64,000 bases of DNA from Hirundichthys speculiger (taxonomy: Eukaryota; Chordata; Actinopteri; Beloniformes; Exocoetidae), in contig JAGFBZ010000912.1 of assembly GCA_018398805.1 (NCBI GenBank), positions 394,780 through 458,779 of the forward strand, in the 5' to 3' direction. Position numbers and translations under genes: made by a program. The notes beneath the pieces are model-generated. The model was given only the letters and a program-made list of their open reading frames with translations. It ran no database searches and was not told where the DNA came from. This document shows, in pieces, positions 45,843 through 57,306 of this stretch (position 1 is its first letter; every line of letters begins with the position of its first letter).

Positions 45843-46040
45843 ACTTGTCAAGTATCCCGTTTTGGCCGGGAAAGTCCCGTATTTTACTTTTTTCTCCCGC
45901 CATCCTCCCGTATTAGTATTTTTCCCGTAAATCTCCCGTATTTTAACCTGCATTATCAAAAAAATAACAATACCGCATCGGGCGGAATAAAAAAAAAAAC
46001 TAACAAAAAAACCTTCCCAATCTGAGATCTGTCACTTGCC
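45843..46040 (+). repeat. Transposon-like end rich in TCCCG repeats
   Basis: Starts near ATACTTGTCAAGTATCCCG and repeats TCCCGTATT-type words (CTCCCGTATTAG, TTTCCCGTAAATC, TCCCGTATTTTAAC). I recall similar text at the ends of large fish hAT-like elements. The other end was not found. It leads straight into the minisatellite. Confidence 0.45.
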
Positions 46041-47593
46041 TCACGATAACTGCCACAGCAGTAGCTACTACAGGTACTGTAGGTGGTAGATGTCACGATA
46101 ACTGCCACAGCAGCAGCTACTACTGGTGGTACACGATACTGCCACAGCAGCAGCTACTACAGGTACTGTAGGTGGTAGATGTCACGATAACTGCCACAGC
46201 AGCAGCTACTACAGGTACTGTAGGTGGTAGATGTCACGATAACTGCCACAGCAGCAGCTACTACAGGTACTGTAGGTGGTAGATGTCGCGATAACTGCCA
46301 CAGCAGCAGCTACTACAGGTACTGTAGGTGGTAGATGTCGCGATAACTGCCACAGCAGCAGCTACTACAGGTACTGTAGGTGGTAGATGTCGCGATAACT
46401 GCCACAGCAGCAGCTACTACAGGTACTGTAGGTGGTAGATGTCGCGATAACTGCCGCAGCAGCAGCTACTACAGGTACTGTAGGTGGTAGATGTCGCGAT
46501 AACTGCCACAGCAGCAGCTACTACAGGTACTGTAGGTGGTAGATGTCACGATAACTGCCACAGCAGCAGCTACTACAGGTACTGTAGGTGGTAGATGTCA
46601 CGATAACTGCCACAGCAGCAGCTACTACAGGTACTGTAGGTGGTAGATGTCACGATAAACTGCCACAGCAGCAGCTACTACAGGTACTGTAGGTGGTAGA
46701 TGTCGCGATAACTGCCACAGCAGCAGCTACTACAGGTACTGTAGGTGGTAGATGTCACGATAACTGCCACAGCAGCAGCTACTACAGGTACTGTAGGTGG
46801 TAGATGTCGCGATAACTGCCACAGCAGCAGCTACTACAGGTACTGTAGGTGGTAGATGTCGCGATAACTGCCACAGCAGCAGCTACTACAGGTACTGTAG
46901 GTGGTAGATGTCGCGATAACTGCCACAGCAGTAGCTACTACAGGTACTGTAGGTGGTAGATGTCGCGATAACTGCCACAGCAGCAGCTACTACAGGTACT
47001 GTAGGTGGTAGATGTCGCGATAACTGCCACAGCAGCAGCACTACTACAGGTACTGTAGGTGGTAGATGTCGCGATAACTGCCACAGCAGCAGCTACTACA
47101 GGTACGTAGGTGGTAGATGTCACGATAACTGCCACAGCAGCAGCTACTACAGGTACTGTAGGTGGTAGATGTCACGATAACTGCCACAGCAGCAGCTACT
47201 ACAGGTACTGTAGGTGGTAGATGTCGCGATAACTGCCGCAGCAGCAGCTACTACAGGTACTGTAGGTGGTAGATGTCACGATAACTGCCACAGCAGTAGC
47301 TACTACAGGTACTGTAGGTGGTAGATGTTGCGATAACTGCCACAGCAGTAGCTACTACAGGTACTGTAGGTGGTAGATGTCACGATAACTGCCACAGCAG
47401 CAGCTACTACAGGTACTGTAGGTGGTAGATGTCGCGATAACTGCCACAGCAGCAGCTACTACAGGTACTGTAGGTGGTAGATGTCACGATAACTGCCACA
47501 GCAGCAGCTACTACAGGTACTGTAGGTGGTAGATGTCGCGATAACTGCCACAGCAGCAGCTACTACAGGTACTGTAGGTGGTAGATGTCGCGA
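46041..47593. repeat. 52-bp minisatellite, about 30 units
   Basis: A tandem array with a 52-bp period, for example units starting AGGTACTGTAGGTGGTAGAT and ending CAGCAGCAGCTACTAC. Units are nearly identical. Variation concentrates at a few sites: CACGATAAC or CGCGATAAC, CAGCAGCAG or CAGCAGTAG, CCACAG or CCGCAG. One unit near 46110-46143 is shortened, and others carry single-base indels near 46657, 47040 and 47105. Each unit has a small hairpin (CTACAG gta CTGTAG). It is not coding: the period is not a multiple of three and one frame holds stops. Confidence 0.95.
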
Positions 47594-47649
47594 GGTTAGT
47601 GTGTTACATCCGATGAGTGACAGCGCACGAAAAAAAGAAAGATTGTTAG

Positions 47650-48873
47650 TAGAGCTGGGCGATACTGAGAAATTTTGGTATCGATCCCATACAGGGCCAG
47701 TATCGTCGATGCCAATACCGATACTTTTTCATATTAAGCTCTATCTGTTATGAAATTGCTGACCTTTTTGTTAAAACCTACGATAGAATTTCAGCAAACT
47801 TTATAGGTGACAGCAAAATACTTTATTGTCACAATTAACATTTTTGTTTTGAAACAATGGAACAGTAATAAGCAAAGTTTTTCTAAACATTAGGAAATAA
47901 AACTTTTTTTAAGGAATAAAAGGAAAAAACCACAATACAAAATAGAATTGTTCTTCAGAAAAATTCTGAACTCCAAAACATTCAAAGTTTGAACGTTTTG
48001 GAGTTTAGAATTTTTTTTTTTTTGATTGACTGAATTATTAATGTTGTTCTTGAAATTGAATATAACTGGACTTTGATGGTTATGCAGTTATTTACATCAT
48101 TAATACAGTTATTGAACTACATGGTTGTTGCTTATTCACTGAGTCATAGTCTCAGATTTTAAGAGAATACAGTTTATTAAATAGTACTATACCTTAATCC
48201 TAAATAACATGGAAACCTGACACATACCTTACCTTAAGTATGATACCATACTTCCTAAAAAGATTGAATCATTTAAATGTTTAACAATACAGTAAAATGT
48301 TAACTCTGTGTGATTTTTTTTCTATAATAGTTGTTCAATAAAAAGTTGTTTTATGAATAACCGTATTGTCTTCATCATATTTTTATTTTTCCAAAATGAT
48401 ATGTGAAACATAGGGGTTGTCTTTTAATCAGTCGTCCTATATCCGGGCCAATGCAGTGTACTTACTTGTGTAATTTTGTTTGCACTGTGTGCACTTCCCT
48501 GTTGTGGGATAAGGATCATCTTGATTTTATTTTATCTTAGATAACACCTCTGTTGTCCCTCTCTGTGATGTGTGTGTTTCAACGAGGGGGGAGAGAGCAC
48601 TGAGTGGTCGGGTCCGGGGGGAGGGGCCAGGCTGAATACCTGAATGTTTGCCAACACGTGACAGTACAGTGAAAAGACCAGACGAGAAGGGAGGGGAGGA
48701 GGACACAGCGACAGCGTCTCACAGACTTCAATGAATTCACACTTTGCAGCAGTCAGTGCTTGTGGGAGAGAAGAAAAGCTTGAGGATTGATCTTTTTATA
48801 CGAGTATCATTCGATATCAATACCAGCGTTGGTATCGATATTATCGATATTTAGATCGATCTGCCCACCTCTA
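47650..48873. mobile_element. Non-autonomous hAT element
   Basis: 1224 bp from TAGAGCTGGGCGATACTGAG to the inverted ATCTGCCCACCTCTA. It is flanked by a perfect 8-bp duplication ATTGTTAG at 47642-47649 and 48874-48881. It contains TATCGAT-rich sub-termini and no transposase. Confidence 0.9.
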
Positions 48874-48881
48874 ATTGTTAG

Positions 48882-49385
48882 AAACAGAAAAGAACCAAAC
48901 CAACCATAAACTGAATATCTCCAAATGACACACAACTGAAACATTTATAGTGGGTGATCAGTCCACAAACAGACACATGGAGGAAGACAAACCAACAAAC
49001 TACAAAAGTTACAAGATAAAGTCAATTCATTACTCAAATAAAAGTAACCTTAATTAAGCAAATCAAAAGAAATCACAAAAGTAATGAAAACCCCTATACT
49101 ATATAATTTAACTAAAACTCCCCCTCTCCAAACTCTAGAAGGAGAATGGTACAGTCCAGGGTCTCCAATCCATTATGTGAAGCAGGTGTGGTTCTCTGAT
49201 GGACCTCCAGAATGCAGCAAACCACCCCAGGTACTGGCAAACTCAGAAAAAGAAAACAAATTCACAAAAAACCACTACAAAGCAATATTGACAGGACTAA
49301 ATAAATGTGTGCACCCATTATAAATAATCCATATCAAAATGACCACGTGGTCAAATTATAAATTACGCATCTAAATAAAAATAAA
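48882..49385. other. Non-coding, nothing recognised
   Basis: AT-rich. The only frame of note (49084-49323) has ordinary composition and no family resemblance. Confidence 0.4.
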
Positions 49386-50350
49386 GCAGGGCTTAAAGGA
49401 AAAACAATCCTGAGCCTGAACTTTATTACGAGGGTGCAGTGGGTCCAACGCATACATATTATTGGCAACATTTTGGCAATGTGCTTGGTAATATACAAGA
49501 TGACCTACAATTTAAATATGTCAATTTTAGAAAGTAAAGGTTATCAAGTTATAAGTGAAAACATGTGAAACTGAGTAAACCAATTGATCTGATTCATTTA
49601 GCAACTGTTTCATTCAGTAAAGGGCAATTTGTACAAAAATAAACATGTAAATTGCAATTTTTCCAAAATTAAAAAATAAAAATGGCAAATTAAGTTATAG
49701 GAAATACATTCCATTGGGTCTTGACTCATCTCATCTTTAACATATTTGCAGAGGCAGTTATTAGATTATTAGATGGTATTACTCTGGATGGATCATCATT
49801 AAAAAAGCAAACCAAGGCATTCAGTATTTTTCCATGTTTTGGGTGGTTGCTTCATCAACATTCAGAGAAAACATCCATCCTTGGAGCTGATCAGACAGAC
49901 GTTTCTTGAATCTGGAGCTATGTCATGAGTGTTCATATAACTCGCCCACTGAGTGGAAACAGAGACAGTTTTTTAAAGCGTTTTTATTAACTGCTACTTT
50001 TTTTTTTTTCCATCTACGAGCGGTTGAGCGATCGTTAATAAGTCGTGTTCCACAGTGAACGAGCACATGCGTATTTTTTAAGTCAGAAATACTATCGGTC
50101 TTCGTGGCCGCTACGTCCGCTGTGGCTGTTGCTCGGGTAAATGGCTTGTTGTGTGTCGGAGCCTGCGGACAGCTGCTTTATGCCCGGCGTCTCCTTCGTG
50201 ACGGTGAAGAGCTTTTTTTTGCTGCTAGTTGCATAGACTGGCTTCTTGGAGCACAACACACAAAATCAGCTACCAGGCTTCCTTAGCTTCTGGCACCAGC
50301 TCCCAAATGGCTCTCCGTCCCGCCCTTTTTCTCTGTCCAGGCCCAGCGCC
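49386..50350. mobile_element. Partial copy of the 13125-14632 hAT family
   Basis: Shared landmarks in the same order: AATCCTGAGCCTGAACTTTA near the left end, TTTTGGGTGGTTGCTTCATC and GAAAACATCC in the middle, and TCTGGCACCAGCTCCCAAAT near 50289. The right terminus is absent or replaced after about 50350. Confidence 0.6.
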
Positions 50351-51440
50351 ACTTCAATTTTGCCTCCATTCTTCTGATTGCGGGAGAAAAAAACACCGGC
50401 TTACCTCGCCTGCATTCAAGACCACTCAGAGATAACGTGTTTGTGTGTGTGGTTTTTTTTTCCTAAATCAGAGTCAAACGCCGAACATCCAGCACGGTGC
50501 CAGAATACTTTAAGCCCTGCAGATGTGAACATCTATGTGTTCTTAGACTTATGGATGCAGCTAAAAACTCCACTGATCTTCTCCGCTGTCCTCTCTGAAT
50601 ACAGTACTTGGGGGGCAAAAGGCTGAGAATGAATTCTGAATGGCTGTCATCTTGAAAATAGAGATTCATATCCCAGTTTTAAGCTTGGCATGGTCAAGAA
50701 TATTTCAAGTGTAAGTTTTTGTTGAAAAAAAATCTGTTTTCTTTGTCCTTTATCTTTTAAAATCTGTATATAAGTAACCATACCACTCACTTACTCCAGT
50801 CAACTTTCTTCTGATTTATTTCACAGGAAACAGAGGAGTTCTGACTGGAGACGTGAGTCATGAAACAATCACACCAGCCTTCGGGGAGCACGTCTTTCAG
50901 AGCCTCTGGTATTGTGAGGACGGGGGGGGCGAGCTCATGCCACTCTGCTTCAGATGGCTTGGAGAATGGAACAAAGGGGGGAGTATCGGGGGGGATATAT
51001 ATATATATATACATATATATACTGTATATTATTTGCAATTGAGAATTGAGTTACCACCGCAGGGCGTGGTAAAGTTAGTTTCACATCCGACATTCGCTTG
51101 TTTCTTTTCTCTTTAAACTTTAATGGCGTCATGAAAACAGCACCAGTTTCATCCAGGTTGGTATCATTTTGTAGATATAAGTATGCCAGAAATTTCACAA
51201 GTGTCATCAACCCTCCAAGCTCAGTGAGTGATGCAAAAACTCGAAGGAACAGCGCTGAATGTCCTTCTGAGTACCTGCTGCTCCCGTGGGAGTTTAGGGA
51301 CCATCAGCAAATTACTGCAGTCAAGCAGCAGCCCCGACAAAATACACTAAGCAGCTGATGAATTAAGCCCCCAAAATTACAGCAGCATTGGTGGACTTCC
51401 AGTTTTCAAACTAAAGGCTTAAATAAAAAGATAAAACATA
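50351..51440. other. Non-coding with (AT)n tract
   Basis: Contains a G run (50922-50929) and an AT-rich simple stretch at about 50996-51031. No gene recognised. Confidence 0.4.
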
Positions 51441-51603
51441 TCCCTGTGACCCTGTATAGGACAAAATGGGTATTGATGATAGATGGATGGATGGATAAAC
51501 AGAACATAAAAAAAATACGATTAATGTGTGATTAATCACAAGTTAACTATAAAAATCTTTCAATTAATCGTGATTAAAAAATTTAATCGACTGACAGCTC
51601 TAG
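51441..51603. repeat. SINE tail and hAT end fragments
   Basis: 51441-51497 reads CCTGTGACCCTGTATAGGAC and ends (GATG)n/(GGAT)n, the SINE tail. 51508-51603 ends TTTAATCGACTGACAGCTCTA, whose reverse complement TAGAGCTGTCAGTCGATTAA is a hAT-type terminus. Both are truncated. Confidence 0.6.
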
Positions 51604-51911
51604 AGGCAAGGTATGACACATGATGTAAAAATACAAAACAACACAAAAAAAAACAAGTACAGGTGTAACAACGCTTAAAAATAATTACCACCACAGTCCA
51701 CTTGTGAACCATGTGGTCAAGTCCAAGTTAATACTGGCATCTTCCTGCGATCTCATATGGTTATCCAGCTTGTGATTTAAATGGGCTACACCATAAGGAG
51801 GGCTCAGTGTCATGAAGACCCTTTGGATATCGGAGATCAAAGGTTTATGGCCTTCTACTGGTCGCGAAGATATAAAACAGGAAATTGGATAAAAACTCTG
51901 AAGTGGTACAT

Positions 51912-51943
<32 letters not shown>
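51912..51943 (+). repeat. G32 homopolymer
   Basis: An uninterrupted run of 32 G. It could form G-quadruplexes and is a place where assemblies often miscount. Confidence 0.95.
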
Positions 51944-51944
<1 letters not shown>

Positions 51945-53190
51945 TTTGAGTTTTGAGCACTCTCAGGGTGCTTTAGGAGGCATTCTGAGCACAGCATTGT
52001 GTATTTGGGAAGCATCAAAACATCAAGTTATCCATATTGCTACTTTGAATGCTACATAATCAGATTCAACATCATATTTAACAGCCAAAACAAATCGTGC
52101 CATTATCAAATAGAGCCACAGAGCTCTATTTGATTATCTGACCTGTTTAAAAACAGAAGTGACTGTCATGGAGGCCATGACGGATTTTGAGGGGAAATGT
52201 CCCAAATATCTCCTAGTTTCCTCCTCAGTAAACATTTAAATGAGATCGTGCCACAGCTAACATGTATGTCCATGACTATTCCCACATCCACCACAACTGC
52301 TGACCAGCAAGTAAAACAGTGATGCGTAATCGAGAGCTGTTTGTGCACGTCCACATGTGACCAGGTGGACGCACATTTATGCCATTTGGACGTGCTCTTT
52401 TACGCACCGACATGCGCCAACCAAAGGCTCAGTGCACATGCCCTGGTCTCAATCAACCAATCGCAATTGAGAATTCACGTCACGCCGACCACAGTCTCTT
52501 CTGGGTTCGATCATCGAATCATTTCTCGCTTGGCCGAGTCGGAGGTTTGTGGAGGGGAACCCCCCCCGAAAATATTAAACCGGATTTACACGTATCTCAA
52601 AATTGACCCCCAGGATGGAAAAAAAATTGACATCCCTGATGTCGGGCGGTGTAGGATAGCCTTCTTCGCCGGGCAACTCCGGACCTAATGCTTGTGTGTG
52701 GTTCAGAGCTACAGTGGTGAAGTTCCCCGCAACCATATCAAAAATAGGAGCTGTTGCTCCTATTTTTCCTAAGTTTTTAGATAATCACGCTGGAGGCAAA
52801 GGGGCAAGACAGTCTCACATTTGAAGTATCCCAAGGGGACACTGGATATATTCATCCTAGTGCATTTCCTCTCAAAACAGAAGGGTATTGGTTGTGGATT
52901 CTAAGCCACAGCTATTCGTGCATAACAGTCTGTCATATTCATAGAAGCTGCTGTAGTTTGCAGCTCGATACCAGGAGTTATGCTCATGTCCATCTGTGTG
53001 ATTTATTAACGTGAGTATATTAGTCTCCCTTCAACCACACGTTCATCGTCTTTTCCAAGGGGACCAATGGTCAAACAAGTAAGGGTGACAAAACCCAAAA
53101 TGGTTTTGTGCGTGGCTCCCTGAATCCTTTCCTGAGGCCCCTAAAGTGGTAAGGTTCAGTTGATTTCTTCACTGGTAAGAGACGTCCTGC
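51944..53190. other. Non-coding; possible retroviral 3' remnants at the right
   Basis: No gene recognised. On the minus strand, sequence just below the integrase fragment (about 52690-53190) may belong to the same endogenous retrovirus, but no envelope or LTR could be shown. Confidence 0.35.
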
Positions 53191-53198
53191 CCTGTTGG

Positions 53199-53614
53199 CT
53201 AAGACCCCCTTTGTAGCTGGACGTCCGCCTTACCGTCGCTGGGCCTTCTACTCAGGTTGCAGTTTGCAGTGGTTGAGATGTATACAGCTGGGCCTTCACT
53301 GCTGTAGGGGTCGTCAGGAGCACACGATATGGACCTTCCCAACGAGGGCTCGACCACAACTTCCTTTTGATCACCTTGACATGCACCAGGTCTCCGACCT
53401 TCACCAGGCATTCCTGTAAGACAGAGGTAGACATTTTTGGCAGGAGATCTGCTTGCAGAGATTCTTTTGCTTGTAGAACCTTCCTCAAGTAATCACAGTG
53501 TATGTTTTTCATCAGACTGTTTGATTTTCTCAGGAAACATCGATAACCTGAAAGGTCGGCCAAGCACTAATTCAAATGGATTTGGACCCATCTTTGTCAT
53601 TTTTATTTGAATGT
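53199..53614 (-). pseudogene. Endogenous retrovirus pol fragment, integrase C-terminal part
   Basis: Part of an ancient retroviral pol on the minus strand. The tail of integrase shows a [13 protein letters not shown] strand, a [14 protein letters not shown] motif and a TPTAVKAQ motif, as in gamma- or epsilon-like retroviral integrases. It is truncated, and separated from the catalytic-core part (54504-54780) by a hAT insertion. With no LTR pair or gag seen, this is a decayed relic. Confidence 0.8.
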
Positions 53615-53622
53615 ATAATTTC

Positions 53623-54494
53623 TGGGGCTGGGCAAGTTAACGTGTTAACTCATTAATTTATTAATGCTGCTTTATTTTATCGCGCGTTAATGCATGTTGC
53701 TCACATGGCTTTTGTTTTGAAAAGTCTGTTACTGGCTGCTGCAAAGCCGGAAGAGAATTGGCAGGTAAACATGCAGAAAAGTTAAAACAAACATGGAGAC
53801 ATAGTGCGAATTACGGGGGGGTTTGGGGGGGTTTACAGTGTACTTTCCAGTTTGGGTAGCAACTTAGGTAGCAATATTAACAATTCTATCTGAAAAAAAG
53901 CTTCAAAACTCCTTTGTTCAAGATGATCACATTATTCCACCATTTATCATCAGATCTGCTCCATGCGTTCACTGTCGTGCTATTCTCTATCTGGTTAACT
54001 AAGTGCAGCTCCATCTAGTGGCACAGATGTGTAATGACAATAGAAAGTTCTCCCAGACGGTGAATTAGACAGAAACAAGATTATTTGTAACCACTGACAA
54101 GTTGAACTCCCCGTTAAGTTTCTGCTGTTACCTGAGAAATGACCTGTTTTAATGTTATGATTGTGGCCTCTAGATTGATAGGATTTTGTTGGTAGACTTT
54201 TTTCATTTTTTATAAAAAACAGGATGACATTAATGCCCTGGCAGTGGCAATAAGCTTTATTTTAGTTTACATTTTTTAAGATGAGATTTACACTAAATAT
54301 GTGTTACTGGCAAGTGCTGATGTTAAAAGTGTTTGAACAACAAATGTTTTGGCAGAACATTTAAATAAAAGTGACCTTTACACTATTTTTGAATTCATTA
54401 TTTGATTTTGCGTATACAATGAGATTAATCGTGATTAATCAGGAAAATCGTGCAATTAATCGTGATTAAAATTTTTAATTGTTGCCCAGCCCTA
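53623..54494. mobile_element. Non-autonomous hAT element splitting a retroviral relic
   Basis: 872 bp from TGGGGCTGGGCAAG to the inverted TTGCCCAGCCCTA. It has a perfect 8-bp duplication ATAATTTC at 53615-53622 and 54495-54502. Its sub-termini carry TTAACGTGTTAACTC-like and AATCGTGATTAAT-like repeats. A longer relative in opposite orientation lies at 55549-57295. Confidence 0.92.
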
Positions 54495-54790
54495 ATAATT
54501 TCACTAGATCCAACTACACTGGTCATGGACGTCCAGTTTGTTCCATGGATTTTTTTCAACCTGTTTTTTATTGTTTTTACTGTTATTTTCATTGGTGCAT
54601 TCTACAAGTCCAGCACTCTGCAGGTGGTATGCAGAGTGGTTCTTTAGTGTGTGGTTCAGTTGGCTGGCTACTCTGCCCATGATTTGGTTCACAAAATGCG
54701 AGCCATTATCACTGTATAATTTTTTCTGGAATCCCATAGTTTGGAAATATGAGTTTGGTTTGAATTAGCTTAAAGATTTCAGTGAACATT
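54495..54790 (-). pseudogene. Endogenous retrovirus pol fragment, integrase core part
   Basis: Minus strand. A YSDNGSHFVNQIM motif holds the second catalytic Asp, and a NHSAYHLQSAGLVE segment covers the region of the catalytic Glu. Upstream text (about 54780-54740) matches the approach to this motif but is eroded. It is the other half of the fragment at 53199-53614. Confidence 0.8.
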
Positions 54791-54799
54791 TAGCTGATT

Positions 54800-55270
54800 A
54801 AATATCAGGACAGAACTTTTGTTTTTAGGAATGTTATGTCCTTTATGACCTAAGGTGTAATTTAGTATTTACGACTGAGTTTGTGGCTTGCACAGATAAA
54901 CACATTTTGTTTACAATCCCTACTCCTGAATCAAGACAATGTAAACATACATATATCTGGAACTGTGACATGTACAAGCTACAAACCCATCATCTGGAAA
55001 ATACCCAGGAGGATGCAAGAGCCCTCCTCTTTGTGGTTATAAAGGGAGAGAAATTCAAGACTCAGTGTGCTCTTTCTTCGTTTCTCTGCGATGTTAAGAG
55101 AGTGTACCAACTTGGCTGAAAATATTTTGCATGGCATAATAAAGCTTGTTTTAATCTTTGTTTTTGTTTTTGTCATCTCTCCAGCGTGTCCTGGTCTGCC
55201 CCGTGGTCTTCAAACGAGGATCATTTAATTAGTGAAAAGCACAAACGTAAAAAGGCGAGAGTCAGACACA
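54800..55270. other. Non-coding, nothing certain
   Basis: A short frame (54883-55119, +) is followed by an AATAAA near 55137 but has no recognised domain. It may be more retroviral or repeat debris. Confidence 0.35.
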
Positions 55271-55321
55271 CAGTTTGTCATGACATACCTGAAAAATGTC
55301 AGGTACTTTATGACAAACTGT
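55271..55321. repeat. Imperfect hairpin
   Basis: Arms CAGTTTGTCATGACATACCT and, inverted, CAGTTTGTCATAAAGTACCT flank a loop of about 8 bases. No known function. Confidence 0.7.
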
Positions 55322-55548
55322 CTGATAACAGAAGAAATTAAACAAGCTAAAACGATTAGTTTACTGCTGTTGAAATTTCTTTCTTTTTTGAACTTATTTC
55401 TATTCAATTTGAATTTTTTTTCTTAGTTATTTATTACATAGAAAAAAATAGATTTTTTTTGTTTTTGTTTGTTTGGACACAATATGTTTAAAAGTATAAA
55501 AACATTAAAGTTTACAGTTATAATTGCATAAATTGTCTATATTTCATT

Positions 55549-57295
55549 TAGGGCTGGGCAACGATTAAATTTTTTTAATCACGATTAATCGCATTGTATA
55601 CAAAAAAATCAAATAATGTATTCAAAAATAGTGTAAAATGCACTTTTATGTTCTGCTGCCATATGAATTAACGTGCCATAACATTTTTTGTTCAAACACT
55701 TTTGACATCGGCACTTGTCAGTAACACATATTTAATGTAAATCTCATCTTAGAAAATGTACTAAATGTAAATGTACTAAATGTAACTAAAATAAGACTAA
55801 AAGGAACTTTTAATAAAATAAAGCTTATTACCACTTCCAGGGCATTAATGTCATCCTGTTTTTATTCAAATTCAAAAAAAAAATCAAGGGGGAAATTCAA
55901 GTTTCAGTACACCAGGAAAAATCTGGTGTACTAGGGGAGCTGCTAGTGTCCAGCGCTCCTTTTCATGCCAGGTCCCGTGGTCCGAGTGCTAACTCCAGGT
56001 AACAGCTGCTAGCAGCCATTAAAACAGTTAACAGCCGTTAGAACCAGTATATCTCCATAATGATGACAAGTGAGATATCTCCAGGTCAGAGCAGGAAACA
56101 CCGATGAACCAGACCGTCTCCCCTGGGAAGACTGAGCTCCATTCAGTCCGGCGAGCGACGGAGCAGACCGTCCCAGAGCCCGGTTCATCATGCGGACCGG
56201 ACCAGGCCGTTGTCGTCTCCCCCGGCGGTGCTGGGCCCCACCAGGTCACCAGACGGCCCCTGCCAGGTCACCAGATGGCCCCTGCCAGGTCAGCTGACCC
56301 ATCCGGCGTGTAGACTGCTGGACGGGGGCAGCATGCCGCCGCTGCTACGTCGGGGGCTCCCGTCCCGGCTCAGTGACGCTGCAGCCCGGATCCAGTGGCA
56401 GTGGTTGCTGCGGGTAGCAGTTCAGGACTACTTAGCTTAGCTTTCCCGAACCGGCCTCCAGCGACAACGTCCATGTCCGCGGCGGCAGGTCTCCACCAGC
56501 CGCAAGAGGACCGATCCGCTCCCTGTAGACAGCATGTAGACATCCGACCGCAGATCACCACAAACCGGGCACAAACTGGAGCATCCAGCATCGCAGGGAT
56601 AAGTCCCAGAGCAGCAGCGAGAAGCGTCCATGCCAGGCGTCGTCCGGGCAACGGAAAAAAAAAAATAAAAATTTAATAAATTTTCATTTTCAAATTCAAT
56701 CAAAAAAAAAAATTTAAAAAAAAATTTAAAAGTATTATTTTATTACATTTTTTGTTTTTTAATCTAACACAAAAAATGAAAAAAGAAAGCCTGTTCTTTT
56801 ATATTTCAATTTTAGACTTGGATCAAAAATATAAAATCAAAAAACGGGCCACAGAACTGAATTTGTTTTATAATCGAGGACGAGACTTCCTGCTGTCATT
56901 ACACATCTGTGCCACTAGATGGAGCCGCACTGAAGTAACCAGCTAGAGAACAGCACGACAGTGAACACATGGAACAGGATCTGATGTAACATGGAGGGAT
57001 GATGCGAAAGTTTTGTTGCAGTCCAGAATTTTCTTTTTTAAGTCATAATTGTTAATATTGCTACCTGAGTTGCTACCTGAACTGTAAAGTACACAGATTT
57101 TCACCTCTCTACATGTCTGTTTTAGCTTTTCCGCATGTTAACCTGCCAATTGTCTTCCGATTCCGCAGCCGCCAGTAACAGACTTTTCAAAACAAAAGCA
57201 TGTGAGCAACATGCGTTAACGTGCAATAAAATAAATGTTGGCGTTAATAAATTGATGAGTTAACGCGATAATAACGCGTTAACTTGCCCAGCCAC
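55549..57295. mobile_element. hAT element with GC-rich internal insert
   Basis: Left end TAGGGCTGGGCAACGATTAA. The right end TTAACTTGCCCAGCC is followed by eroded bases where CTA is expected. Outer parts match the 872-bp element at 53623-54494 in opposite orientation: GCATTAATGTCATCCTG, CATTACACATCTGTGCCAC and CCAATTGTCTTCCGATTCC regions. About 1 kb (55866-56885) replaces roughly 230 bp of the relative. No clear duplication was found. Confidence 0.75.
55895..56655. other. GC-rich foreign segment inside the hAT element
   Basis: Base composition jumps from AT-rich to strongly GC-rich and back. It contains internal near-repeats (GCCCCTGCCAGGTCA in series, 56250-56292). Overlapping open frames on both strands look like a GC artefact rather than a protein. 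It may be a captured host promoter or exon fragment. The source is unknown. Confidence 0.55.
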
Positions 57296-57306
57296 GGGGG
57301 AAAAAA

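Noticed and set aside
46938..47168. Open frames across the minisatellite on both strands
   Set aside because: The 52-bp period shifts frame at each unit, the peptides are simple translations of the repeat, and one frame contains stops.
46041..47593. CRISPR-like array
   Set aside because: Units are directly contiguous with no unique spacers, and the genome is eukaryotic.
53195..53419. Plus-strand frame at the retroviral fragment
   Set aside because: It is antisense to the integrase C-terminal piece, which has clear family motifs.
56104..56703. Overlapping frames on both strands in the GC-rich insert
   Set aside because: High GC lowers stop frequency. The frames overlap on both strands with no domain or splice context.
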